From NCBI GenBank assembly GCA_001599295.1, contig BCGN01000007.1, positions 74,433 to 138,432 on the forward strand: a DNA stretch of 64,000 bases, read 5' to 3'. Made by a program: the position numbers and the translations under genes. The stretch's first letter is position 1, and every line of letters begins with the position of its first letter. A model generated the notes under the pieces. That model was given only the letters and a program-made list of their open reading frames with translations. It did not search any database and was not told the origin of the DNA. This document shows, piece after piece, positions 54,719 through 64,000 of the stretch. The stretch comes from Sporopachydermia quercuum (lineage: Eukaryota; Ascomycota; Sporopachydermiomycetes; Sporopachydermiales; Sporopachydermiaceae).

Positions 54719-55885
54719 ATGGTTGCCCCTACTTTTGATGACCATACATCTGGTCAAACACATAATACTTATGTCAATCAGTCTTTAGCAGTATCGCTGG
54801 ACTCAACCAATGCTTTCGAAGGACCTGAAAAATTATTGGAGATTTGGTTTGCCCCTACAGAGAAGACATTACCATCTTCAGTACGAAACAACGGACTTCG
54901 AGCCATTCCCAGAGCTCAATGGGAAGAAATGCTCGATATTGTTCAGTGTAAAGTTTTATCGACAACCAGCTGCTCAACTTTTGATTCTTTTTTACTATCT
55001 GAATCATCCATGTTCGTATTTCCTCATAAGTTGATCCTCAAAACATGTGGAACTACTACTACATTAATTGGAATTCCCAAATTATTTTCCATCATCAAAC
55101 AATATGGGTTTCCTGAATATTCAAAGCAAACACTAAGACCTTATCGAGTTTTTTATTCTAGACGAGCATTTATGTTTCCTGATCTTCAAAAACCTCCTCA
55201 TAGAACATGGAATGATGAAGTTAAGTATTTAGATGCTTATTTCACAACTGGTGCTGCTTATTCTATTGGGAACTTGAATTCCAACCATTGGCACCTCTAT
55301 GTCACCGCACCGTCAGAAGATTTTTCTTCTTTTGCTAATGACCAATCTGATGAAACGTTGGAATTGATGATGTCTGATTTATCACCATTAGCTGCTGCCC
55401 AGTTTTCTCATGATCGTTCAATTTCTCATGAAAGCGGNTGTGACTTAGGCACGGTTTTGACCAAATCCACAGGAATTGATAAAATATACCCTGAATCTTT
55501 TGGAATTGATATCGATGCTTTTGCGTTTTCTCCTTGTGGATATTCCTGTAATGCTGTTTTGCCTTCCACAGCTACCGGAGGTCATTACTTCACAATTCAC
55601 ATTACTCCGGAAGAAGGATTCTCTTATGCTTCATTTGAATCCAATATCCTCGGAGCTGAATTTGGTGTTCGTCATCAAGATGTTGTTGGAAATGCATTGG
55701 ATATTATGAAGCCAGGAAGGTTTGCTTGTACTTTGTTTAGAAACAAAGTGGGATCTGGTGATTTCAGCGTTCAATTATCAAAATTGGCCGATAGGTTGGG
55801 CTATAAGAAAGTAGATAAAATTGTGTATGATCTTGATGGATATGAACTTTTGTTTGCAAGTTTTGAAGCTAGAAAGGGTTTGTAA
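54719..55885 (+). CDS. SPE2: S-adenosylmethionine decarboxylase proenzyme
   Basis: Makes decarboxylated AdoMet for spermidine and spermine synthesis (EC 4.1.1.50), in the cytosol. The 388 residues are typical of the eukaryotic proenzyme. The self-cleavage site LSESS is at 93-97: cleavage between Glu95 and Ser96 would convert Ser96 to the pyruvoyl group. The conserved Cys110 lies in LKTCGTT, and the sequences GFPEYS and [20 protein letters not shown] are family signatures. HHD-like catalytic residues are represented by [10 protein letters not shown] and [14 protein letters not shown]. An upstream ORF lies in its leader, and the promoter is shared with LTN1. One third-position unresolved base is at 55438. 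Confidence 0.96.
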   Translation: MVAPTFDDHTSGQTHNTYVNQSLAVSLDSTNAFEGPEKLLEIWFAPTEKTLPSSVRNNGLRAIPRAQWEEMLDIVQCKVLSTTSCSTFDSFLLSESSMFVFPHKLILKTCGTTTTLIGIPKLFSIIKQYGFPEYSKQTLRPYRVFYSRRAFMFPDLQKPPHRTWNDEVKYLDAYFTTGAAYSIGNLNSNHWHLYVTAPSEDFSSFANDQSDETLELMMSDLSPLAAAQFSHDRSISHESXCDLGTVLTKSTGIDKIYPESFGIDIDAFAFSPCGYSCNAVLPSTATGGHYFTIHITPEEGFSYASFESNILGAEFGVRHQDVVGNALDIMKPGRFACTLFRNKVGSGDFSVQLSKLADRLGYKKVDKIVYDLDGYELLFASFEARKGL

Positions 55886-56607
55886 TGAATGTAATTATAT
55901 TTTTGTTGATGATAATTTGATTGTAGATTTATTGCATAATTTATTGTACTATCGGGTAGAAATTACTAATTGGATTGATAACTGAAACAACTGATCAAAA
56001 ATATATTTGGCACGCTTCAACCTTATATAAGATATCACTATCCTCGTATAGTTGTTCTACGGGCATAGAAATCGCTATGTATATACATATATGTCATTAA
56101 AAATATGCTCTTGTTGATTAAGAGTGAAGTTAAGATACATTTTCATTCATAAAATGTGTCCCCTTTGATAATTTCCTCANTGAAGCTAATTTTCCAGCTA
56201 TTTTGTATAGATCGCGGATAAGCAGATCACTATTTAGATGCGCAGACACTTCATTGACATATTAGACACATTCTAAATGTCTCTAAAGATTTCAACAGTT
56301 AGCCGTCAATTTCTGTTGAAACAATTCATAAAAACTAACTGCACAATCTCATAAGGAACTGCAAAGTTTACTTGAGAAACTCAAAAATTGGCACTATTAT
56401 TCTCTTTGAACAATATCATTCATATCTGACATATTGATGAAGGTATATTCCAATAAGAATAGCTGAAGCTTTCTGTCTCCATATAACATATTCACTTTCC
56501 AGTCTATTATTATTCTCTTTCCCACATACCCTCGTCTTCTTCCATATCATTATGTAACACAGGGCCAACTATCAGTAAACATTCAGTCCCGTACAAAGTT
56601 CACTGTA
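55886..56607. other. Convergent 3' spacer, SPE2/HSH49
   Basis: A 722-bp AT-rich gap between convergent genes. No gene or repeat of note is seen. Confidence 0.5.
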
Positions 56608-57255
56608 TCATCTTCTGGAATACTGCGTTTTCGCAACAGGTATCGTATTCACACCAGTCGTTATATTCTTCTTTGCTTCCTTCGCAAGCAATCTTTCAGC
56701 TTCATCACCATGCCTTTCGCCTGCTTTACCTTCTTTGAATGAATAGCTGACCCTGCAGGGTTGATTCATTAGATATTGCCCATTCATCGATAAGGCAGCA
56801 TCCGAGCTCTCAAAATCATCAAAACTAACGAATCCATACGACTTGCTTTGATCTCTGACGACTCTAATAATCCTTCCAAATCTCCCAAAAGCTTCTGCCA
56901 GCGAGGCTTCATCAACTAAAGGATCCAGATTGCCAACAAACAAAGTGGCTCCAACATCCAGACTTTTCACTTTATCAGAGTTTGCTTTCTTCATCCTTAG
57001 TGGTTTATGAAACATATATATGTTATTTAACACTGCAATAGCATACGTAGCATCTGATTCGTTTTTATACTCAGCAAACCCATATCCTTTATGTTTATTG
57101 AGAATTTTGTCTTTAGGAAGCGATAAAGAAACGACAGGTCCAGCTTGAATCATTAGTTCATATAACAATCTTTCATCTACTTCATCGTCTAGGTTCGAGA
57201 TGTATACTGTTGCATCCTGATTTCTTTCTGTTTCCTTATTCCTATGAGCATTCAT
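56608..57255 (-). CDS. HSH49: U2 snRNP SF3b subunit Hsh49 (SF3B4)
   Basis: A component of SF3b in U2 snRNP, contacting pre-mRNA near the branch site with Cus1 (SF3B2). The 215 residues are close to yeast Hsh49 (213), without the proline-rich tail of human SF3B4. RRM1 spans about 16-90, with RNP2 ATVYISNL and RNP1 KGYGFAEY. RRM2 spans about 103-175, with RNP2 TLFVGNL and RNP1 KSYGFVSF. The family sequence ERLLAKEAKKN is near the end, as in human ERLLAAQNP. The frame reaches a TTG at 57276, but the ATG at 57255 (MNAHRNKETERNQDATVYI) is the start. It is relevant here because branch sites in this genome sit unusually close to the acceptors. Confidence 0.94.
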   Translation of the reverse strand: MNAHRNKETERNQDATVYISNLDDEVDERLLYELMIQAGPVVSLSLPKDKILNKHKGYGFAEYKNESDATYAIAVLNNIYMFHKPLRMKKANSDKVKSLDVGATLFVGNLDPLVDEASLAEAFGRFGRIIRVVRDQSKSYGFVSFDDFESSDAALSMNGQYLMNQPCRVSYSFKEGKAGERHGDEAERLLAKEAKKNITTGVNTIPVAKTQYSRR

Positions 57256-58099
57256 TTTGGAGTGTAAAGTGAGCAAGGAGAGTTGTATATATATTTAACA
57301 ATGGTATTAAATAAAGATAAATTACCGGTTGTTTTGACTCTTTATGTACGGCAAAAGCAACTAACTATCTATCACCACTTTTTCACTGGCCAATTCGATT
57401 CTCCCAATCCAGTTTTTATTACTTTTCTACTCATACACTCTAATATTTCTTCCACCTTCAATTGTCGTCACCACTATGTTCTTCCTTCACTCATTATTTC
57501 CATCTACCATTCCCTCTATCCCACTAATAAGAACAGTAACCGCTCTCACAATTTAATTCACACACAATAAAATGCCCAGATACTATAATATAACATCTCA
57601 GCTCGAAACGAAACAAATGAAATGAGATATGATATCCAAATGCCTTAAGAGAGTGTATCCCTTACCCGGACCAATCACAATTTCCGATTTAGGTATACAC
57701 ATTATTTTTTTCCATACACAAACATTTTTTATACTACAGGAAATCTTTTGTGGTATATAAAAGATGCACTTCGCATATAATCCTTCTTTCTTTACTATTA
57801 TAATGATGGGGACCAGTATTGTAGAAAGAAGTATTCTCCTTCTTTCTCTTTTTCTCTCCATTATACCTAATTTCCAAGAAAATAACGTTTTGTTGTCATC
57901 TACACGGACAGTTGAGAATAACTTAGTTATTCTGATTTTCACTACAGCAGTCAGTGGTTGGGAAATGATGGAGAGAAAGCAAGCCCGATTAATCACTAAC
58001 GCCAGGAAAATTATTTACTTGTGCATTAGTTTCATGCCCGGGATACATATTTAGAGAATAGAAGGTGTATATAGATGTGTAAACGAGGATCATTGGTAC

Positions 58100-58153
58100 G
58101 AGAAGAGCAAGAGAAGAAATAAGACGGAGAAGAGCAAGAGAAGAAATAAGACG
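58100..58153. repeat. 27-bp tandem duplication
   Basis: A purine-rich unit starting GAGAAGAGCAAGAGAAG and ending AAGACG occurs twice, back to back (58100-58126, 58127-58153), without mismatch. A recent slippage or duplication event is likely. Confidence 0.85.
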
Positions 58154-58390
58154 GAGAATAGTGTAGAACACTATCTACAATGAGCATTGAGCATTCTATA
58201 ATGAATAGATCGTACAGTATTTATGATCCACGTCAACATAGAGAAAGGAGGCAGAAGCGTAGCCTTCTAAAGTTTTAACTTAGAGTATTGTCCAATATTA
58301 ATGCAATACAGAAGCACAAAGTACTATGACATAACAGTAGTGAAAACAATATTGTAGGAATTGTGAAAGTGGGAACACTGGAACCAACGA

Positions 58391-58441
58391 ATGCTAATGC
58401 TAATGCTAATGCTAATGCTAATGCCTAACCCTAATCCTAAT
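58391..58441. repeat. Hexamer array ATGCTA passing into CCTAAT-like units
   Basis: About 5.7 uninterrupted copies of ATGCTA (58391-58424) run into a short CCTAACCCTAATCCTAATCC stretch. The latter resembles the vertebrate/filamentous-fungal telomere unit CCCTAA over fewer than two copies, which is too short to call telomeric. Confidence 0.8.
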
Positions 58442-58544
58442 CCTCACCAACAATAAAACAACTACATCTAGATAAACACAATTAAAAATGATAAAAACAA
58501 TCATTCATTCAATAATATTACCGTATACAAACGACACATTTCTC

Positions 58545-61500
58545 TCAAGTAGTTATCCCGCTNGAAGTAACAGCAGCTTGAACTGATGTTAGCTTATTAG
58601 CGAAAAACACTTGCATTCTTTCATTTCCTAACATTACAGTAACTAACCATGATCTAACCAAACTCTTTCCTTGATCTAATAAATCATCAGCCCACTGAGG
58701 TTCGGCATTAAAATACATCAACAACATAGAAACAATGACTGCTATTAATACAGGTATCCAAAAGAATATCAACATACGATCAGTATCGACTCTCTTAACT
58801 GGCCTGAATGTTTCAATAGTTCTACCTGTACCCAACTTCTGCTTGTTGTCATCTCTATTTGGACCGGTAAATTGGTCATCAACGTTTACTTCTACCGATT
58901 CCCTTATATCATAATCAACGTTGTCTCCTTCCTCTTCCTCCTTTACAGCTTCAAGAGACAGCTTCTTATCAGTNAAGAACATCTGTTTACCATTAGGAAA
59001 CAAATCATCATAAGTCGGTAAGCTGAATTCTGTTTCATCAGCTTTGAATTGCATCCAAGCTTTAGAAACGCTATCCTTGACACTATTAGTAAGAGTACTG
59101 CTCCTATTTTTCCATGTTTGTAGAAGATTCTTATGAGAGGAGTCCAAAAATTCGTTAGAATGATTAATTCTGAAACTTGGGCCAGGTGATTCTTTATCGC
59201 TAAGATCTCCAGAGTCAGGTTCATAATCAGAATCAAAATCAGACCCTAAGTCAGACCCAAAGTCAGATTTATTGATTTCCACTTGCATGTCAACCAGATT
59301 ACGTAATCGACGTCTTCTTCTAACTCCCAAAACTAATGCCTCATCTGCTTCTTCTTCATCATCAGCTTCATTAGCAGTTCCACTCAAATTCTCATTCCAT
59401 GACTCGTCATCATCAGTGTTATTCAAATCTTCTTCATCTCCATCACAGCTATCGTGCACCATTCTAGAGATATGTCTATAGGAATCTCCATATACAGACA
59501 AAAGTGAAGAAATGGAACTGGAGCTCGAACCATTGACATTGACACTACGTAAATTAGCCATATAACTACGGTGATCTGCTTCATAAGGTAGAAGGTCCAA
59601 AACATTGGAATCAGCAATATCCATCACTGTCATATCGCTAATCTTCGTTTTCATGAAAGGATCTGCTCTGCAATGAAGTAGCAATTCCATACAAGCCCTT
59701 TGTCCATTCAGGGCAGCAAAATGCAATGGTGTCAATCCATTCAGATCAGTCATATCAACTTTTGCTCCACGGGAAATCAATGCAGCGATCATTCGTTTAT
59801 ACCCTAAGATAGCTGCAACATGCATCATTGATTGTCCTTGTCTATTGCATAATTGCCAGTTGGGAACCGTGCGTGGCATCTGGACATCAACAAGTTCCAT
59901 AATCTTCAACAACGCATCTTCCTGTTCACTTAGTCCTCCGTCACTATCAAAATCGCTTTCATCGCCATCTGATAGTAAATGGTGGTTTGCATGTGAGTAG
60001 GCATATGAGTGTGATTGAGATTGGGAATGGGAATTGGAATGAGAGTTCGAACGTGAGATATTTCCATCATTACCAATAAACCCATTGGCTCCGGTACCAT
60101 TAAAGATCGTAGATTCATCAGAATTTGATGCTCCATTGCCAATAATCCGCCGGGCAATATTCTTAGCGTCTTCTAATCTACCATTCATTTTCAGTCCAAC
60201 AATCTGTAATGCTAGTTCTACCAATTGTCTGTCTGAATCATCAACATATGTGAATACTTGTGGAGCAGGAGAATTAACACCTTCAAACGTAACCAGCACT
60301 TGACCTGGTTGAGAAGCTGGTGGCAGGTATGTGACAATGGTTGATTCTGACCAGCAGTTAGTGGTTAATGATCTATGCTCACCGAACATCACTGTTAGTC
60401 CTGGATGGAAATTAGTACCTAACAGTGTGATTTCTACGCCGCCCCGGACAGGTCCTTGCGCAGGGATGATTCTTTGGACAATAGGAACATTAGGATCAAT
60501 AGGAAGCATATTAGCAGCGTTCATAGCAGTAGCAGCAGCAGCCGATGATGCTATTGATGTACTAGAAGGCAACTGGGATGAAAATGATGACGGCACTAAC
60601 GGCATAGTTAGAGGTGAATTTCCAGTACCTGATTCACGTCTAGAAGAAGCAGATGATCCACCAAAACTATTTCTATTACCATTGCCCTTACCATTACAAT
60701 TATTGTTACTACCAACTGGCCTTGAATCGGATAATGGTGATAACGGATCTAGTATTCTACCATTATTTAGCAGAACACCAGAATGTGGTGATGTACCTGA
60801 AGGTTTCATATTAGGAAGCAAGTTGAAAGATACAGGCGGTGGTCCTTGTGAAGGCAGTGTTATTGATCTCCTATTGGGAATAATACCTAAACCATTATTG
60901 TCAGACGTATAAGCTGATGAAGGACTCCAATTAGATCTTCGTTTCTTACTTGCATGACTTGTCGTTGAGAAATCTGTTGATAGAAACTCTGAAGATGAAT
61001 CTTCTATAGATGCTGGTGATGGTGGTGTTATACGTGAACTAGTTGATTCTACTCCGATAGTACTAACACCATTTTCGTCAGGCCCAGTTCCTTTCTTTTT
61101 ATCCATAATCATAATAGGAGTAGAAAAGCTCATTGCTACCACTTCTCCGGAATGATCCTTCACTACAAACAAGATCCTGAATCCTTTTTCTTCATCNTGA
61201 TGCCTGCAATAACAAACTAGTCTTGTAGGTACTTCTATAGTCTTCCCTGGATCATTTTCATCAATAAACGTTTGAGGAGGTGGAAACGACATAACCTCTT
61301 TACAATTAAAGATGATTGCTCTTCGGGGAACTGATTCTTTCCATGGAATTTCATCGGAGTTTGCTGAATAATTCTTCTTTCTCGAGGCTCTTTTCTGTTC
61401 TCTTTTAACGCATCTGGGGCATATATGAAGTGATTTCAAGGGGGTTTTAGTTCCCACGACAAAAGTCTCAAGCATTAAAGTGTTTTTCGTCGGTTCGAAC

Positions 61501-62372
61501 GCTGACGATAATTGGAATTTGGCCTTTGGAATGGTGTCACTAGGGAAGTGAATGAGAAACTCCGAAGGTGAAGGTGAAAAGTTGAGCTTGAGCTTTATTT
61601 GAGTCTCAACCCTTGACCGTAAAGGCACATCTAGAACTGAGAGTTTATATTTGAATTTCCTTTGGTCAATTTCATTAGATAATGATGAATATTCAGTAGG
61701 GATTAAATATGGTGGGCCAGTTAAAGGTCCTAAACCTGAGTTGGAATTAGGAGATTCTTCTTTCACTTTAGCATTATCAGAAGAGTAGGAACTGGGTTTC
61801 CTACCGAATTTCAAGACCGCTAATTCTTTTCTTGCTGCCTCGAATTGATCGTGCTCGATAGTGTTCAGACTAAAGCCTGACATATTATAAGCCGTAGGAC
61901 TTAAATCTACAGGACCAGATTCAGGGTCAGCAGGTAAAGGATGAACGAACTCATTTAGAATAGCATCTCTCTGTTGATTTTGGTCATATAAGGTATATTC
62001 TGAAGAGTCCATATTTATTAGACTGTCAGGATCAAACTCTGGGACACTATTTATATTTCCATTAGGAATTCCATTGGATAAGCTGCTGTGAATATCATTT
62101 GATAGGCCATTGGCAATATCATTAGAAATACCATCAGAAAACCTAGTGACATTCGATTGTAGAGAATTCTGATCGGTGTTGGTATTATAAATAGATGACA
62201 TATGTCTAAACCGGGGATTGTTGAGTTGATTCATATCATTGTTCATTAGACCGGACTGCAGAATATTGCTTAATTCTGAATCCTGGTTTTCAATTGCGTC
62301 TGGNGCCAGGAATGGTTCCCAATCTTTAGGTGGTCGACCATCATTGGTAAATTCAGAAGCTTGAGGGTCCAT
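58545..62372 (-). CDS. MGA2: Mga2/Spt23 membrane-bound transcription factor, full length
   Basis: An ER-anchored regulator of fatty-acid desaturase (OLE1) and membrane fluidity or hypoxia responses. In yeast it is ubiquitinated by Rsp5, cleaved by the proteasome and released by Cdc48. The protein has 1275 residues. Order: disordered Asn/Asp-rich N-terminus; conserved domain about 232-430 with CPRC (CxxC) and CYCRH; Ser-rich linker; IPT/TIG domain about 628-715 (IIPAQGPVRGGVEITLLGTNF); two ankyrin repeats about 833-905 (NGLTPLHFAALNGQRACMEL); acidic region; a single membrane helix about 1200-1221 (LIFFWIPVLIAVIVSMLLMYF). LPTY at 1118-1121 is a candidate Rsp5 WW-domain site (yeast uses LPKY). 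Four unresolved bases are all third codon positions. A short paralogue lies at 23247-24665. Confidence 0.95.
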   Translation of the reverse strand: MDPQASEFTNDGRPPKDWEPFLXPDAIENQDSELSNILQSGLMNNDMNQLNNPRFRHMSSIYNTNTDQNSLQSNVTRFSDGISNDIANGLSNDIHSSLSNGIPNGNINSVPEFDPDSLINMDSSEYTLYDQNQQRDAILNEFVHPLPADPESGPVDLSPTAYNMSGFSLNTIEHDQFEAARKELAVLKFGRKPSSYSSDNAKVKEESPNSNSGLGPLTGPPYLIPTEYSSLSNEIDQRKFKYKLSVLDVPLRSRVETQIKLKLNFSPSPSEFLIHFPSDTIPKAKFQLSSAFEPTKNTLMLETFVVGTKTPLKSLHICPRCVKREQKRASRKKNYSANSDEIPWKESVPRRAIIFNCKEVMSFPPPQTFIDENDPGKTIEVPTRLVCYCRHXDEEKGFRILFVVKDHSGEVVAMSFSTPIMIMDKKKGTGPDENGVSTIGVESTSSRITPPSPASIEDSSSEFLSTDFSTTSHASKKRRSNWSPSSAYTSDNNGLGIIPNRRSITLPSQGPPPVSFNLLPNMKPSGTSPHSGVLLNNGRILDPLSPLSDSRPVGSNNNCNGKGNGNRNSFGGSSASSRRESGTGNSPLTMPLVPSSFSSQLPSSTSIASSAAAATAMNAANMLPIDPNVPIVQRIIPAQGPVRGGVEITLLGTNFHPGLTVMFGEHRSLTTNCWSESTIVTYLPPASQPGQVLVTFEGVNSPAPQVFTYVDDSDRQLVELALQIVGLKMNGRLEDAKNIARRIIGNGASNSDESTIFNGTGANGFIGNDGNISRSNSHSNSHSQSQSHSYAYSHANHHLLSDGDESDFDSDGGLSEQEDALLKIMELVDVQMPRTVPNWQLCNRQGQSMMHVAAILGYKRMIAALISRGAKVDMTDLNGLTPLHFAALNGQRACMELLLHCRADPFMKTKISDMTVMDIADSNVLDLLPYEADHRSYMANLRSVNVNGSSSSSISSLLSVYGDSYRHISRMVHDSCDGDEEDLNNTDDDESWNENLSGTANEADDEEEADEALVLGVRRRRRLRNLVDMQVEINKSDFGSDLGSDFDSDYEPDSGDLSDKESPGPSFRINHSNEFLDSSHKNLLQTWKNRSSTLTNSVKDSVSKAWMQFKADETEFSLPTYDDLFPNGKQMFXTDKKLSLEAVKEEEEGDNVDYDIRESVEVNVDDQFTGPNRDDNKQKLGTGRTIETFRPVKRVDTDRMLIFFWIPVLIAVIVSMLLMYFNAEPQWADDLLDQGKSLVRSWLVTVMLGNERMQVFFANKLTSVQAAVTXSGITT

Positions 62373-64000
62373 AATTTCGGTGATCCTATAATACTATATA
62401 GGCAATAATGCTATTTTTGTATATGGTAAATAAGTGTTGTCTTGGTGTTGTACTATATAATTTGATATGCTGTGAATCACTTATAAACTTCGTTGGCTGC
62501 TCTATTTCGGTTCCAATGATGTAGTATGTTGTAAAGTTCTCGTTCTCTTCTGACTCGTATTTATAACATAATCGAGTTTTAACAAACAAAGGTCTGTTCA
62601 ACCAACCGTTTACTAGTCTAACAGCCTATGAATGATTAAGAACAAGCAGGAGGTACAGAGGTAGTAAGTATCAAATAAAACCAAGTTGAATCGAAAACTG
62701 TTTGAAAACTCGTTTTGAATGCTATACAGCATTAATAGTAAATACTCTTGATAACACTCTTAAAACAGAGTCAAAATGAGTTTCAAGTTTTACGACCTGT
62801 TTCTTGCCGCTTTGCTTATATTGTCGTTGCAGTTGTCGTTTCTGTCAGTGGCTACAATATGATTGATTGATTGACGATTCAAATGAATACGTATCCATAC
62901 AATAACATAGCCTTGGCAGCGTGTGAATTTTATATTATGAATCTTGTAAGAATCTGCATTTTCATTTACACGTATTGTTATTGAAATACAGTTATGTTTT
63001 CCATTGTCTTAATACAAATTAGTATCTTATTATCGGGTAGATGCTATCAATAATTGCACAACTTCAATTTTAAGGGAAATTTTTGTTTGGAACCAACAAA
63101 ATGAGTGGCATAGACCCTAAATTAGTGATCGCACTTGGAATATATTATGCGGAGGGTCTGAAGAGAGGGGTCTATTAGGAGGGGTATGCAAGTTATATTA
63201 CATGGCTAGGTGAGTTATATGCATATGTTGCAGATGGCGCAGATGGTTGTTCACAGTAAGCTTTTTGAAATGGTACGAGGGAGATGCTACGAGATAAAAT
63301 ATGGAAAAGTAATGGAATACATGCTGGAGGGTAGAGAGAAAAGAGTAGTATTGCATTTGGCCGTTGTGGTCTAATGCAGGCAATATGTACTCTTTTGATT
63401 GCTGTAGTTGACTGTCTAACAGGAAGTGCTCATGAATTATTAGCTTACATAATCACCTATTAATGAATGGATAAGGTAAAGGGTCTAGAGATCAATGCAA
63501 TTAAACCACCAGGACAATGAGGATTAAACCCGGCAGTCAAATATTGAAATNACAGGATGCCTTTAGTTAAAAATCAAAATTTCAACAGAGTTTCAACTAG
63601 ACCACAGTTTTGATGGAGTCTGAGCTTTCTTAGAGAAAAATGAACATCAGTCGAAAATGATGAGTCTTCTCAACAAACTTATCGCTATGCCTGTGGCGTT
63701 CAGTAGAATCAAGACCTTCATGCAAAATCTGCACTGATATTAGGTGTTTACTTTCAAATATACCGATCAGAATCTGAGGCTGAACTGTGGATAGCCCCGA
63801 TACAGCGTTAGCGATGTCTTCCCCGTAAGTTCAATTCAGTCTCCTTTTTAGACATGCTTTCTCTTACAATTGTTTCCTTATAATTTGATTACCCAACAAG
63901 ATTTTACACCCATCCCTATAGCCATCGGAGTTAATGATTACGTAATGAAACTTATATCAATACCATTCACATTCCAGTATAGAGCGTTCAGTAGATAACA
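62373..64000. promoter_or_regulatory. Upstream region of MGA2, to window end
   Basis: 1.63 kb with no recognisable gene. The small minus-strand frames at 62386-62601 and 63198-63383 have no family features. The MGA2 promoter and leader should lie in its first part. A gene beyond 64000 cannot be judged. Confidence 0.45.

Larger units (their letters stand above)
57256..58544. other. Spacer between MGA2 and HSH49, with short tandem repeats
   Basis: A 1.29-kb gap with the HSH49 promoter and the MGA2 3' region. It contains a 27-bp tandem duplication and a hexamer array (listed separately). Frames at 57598-58054 on both strands overlap one another and show no family features. Confidence 0.45.

Noticed and set aside
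58424-58441. Interstitial telomere repeat
   Set aside because: Fewer than two CCCTAA-like units, better explained as drift of the adjacent hexamer array.

Overview
The window is nuclear DNA of a budding yeast (Saccharomycotina) from a lineage that branches before the Saccharomycetaceae. It holds 22 protein genes I can support, on both strands, separated by AT-rich spacers. Thirteen spliceosomal introns can be placed in six genes whose S. cerevisiae versions have none. The genome keeps eIF3e, which S. cerevisiae has lost. CTG falls on conserved leucines (for example in LSM3 and OGG1), which argues against the CUG-Ser clade. I cannot name the genus. No transposon, LTR element, tRNA, rRNA or CRISPR array was seen.

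Layout. 1-5.6 kb: MRPL8 (+), eIF3e (-), POL32 (+, six exons). 5.6-11 kb: a small doubtful ORF (-), a membrane-anchored pirin (+), a lysine-rich orphan (-), S-formylglutathione hydrolase (+). 11-19.5 kb: SAF1-like F-box/RCC1 protein, a maltose-acetyltransferase-type enzyme with one intron, and DUG2, all on the minus strand. 19.5-23.2 kb: the largest gap, with no gene recognised. 23.2-26 kb: a short, soluble MGA2/SPT23-like paralogue (+) and pyridoxal kinase BUD16 (-). 26.8-46 kb: SEC39 (+), PIF1 (-), OGG1 (+), MRPL4 (-), LSM3 (+), NTE1 (-). 47.8-62.4 kb: LTN1 (-), SPE2 (+), HSH49 (-) and the full-length membrane-bound MGA2/SPT23 (-).

Main observations. (1) Two MGA2/SPT23-family genes lie 34 kb apart: a 1275-residue protein with IPT, ankyrin and a C-terminal membrane anchor, and a 472-residue protein that keeps only the N-terminal regulatory/DNA-binding-like domain and so should need no proteolytic release. 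(2) The order SEC39-PIF1-OGG1-MRPL4-LSM3-NTE1, with matching orientations, is what results from merging two S. cerevisiae whole-genome-duplication sister segments (YLR438C-A to YLR440C and YML059C to YML061C), so this block appears ancestral. (3) Every intron has a CTAAC branch site only about 6-16 nt before its acceptor. (4) There is a perfect 25-bp inverted repeat with an 11-nt loop at 14477-14537. (5) PIF1 has a 106-codon open extension without any ATG upstream of its first ATG, with the composition of a mitochondrial presequence. (6) Forty-one single N bases fall mostly on third codon positions inside genes, as masked heterozygous sites would.

Functions cluster loosely: replication and repair (POL32, PIF1, OGG1), mitochondrial translation (MRPL8, MRPL4), translation and its quality control (eIF3e, LTN1), RNA processing (LSM3, HSH49), glutathione-linked metabolism (S-formylglutathione hydrolase, DUG2), and membrane lipid and fatty-acid control (NTE1, MGA2 and its paralogue). 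Pol32 and Pif1 are both known to act in break-induced replication in S. cerevisiae.
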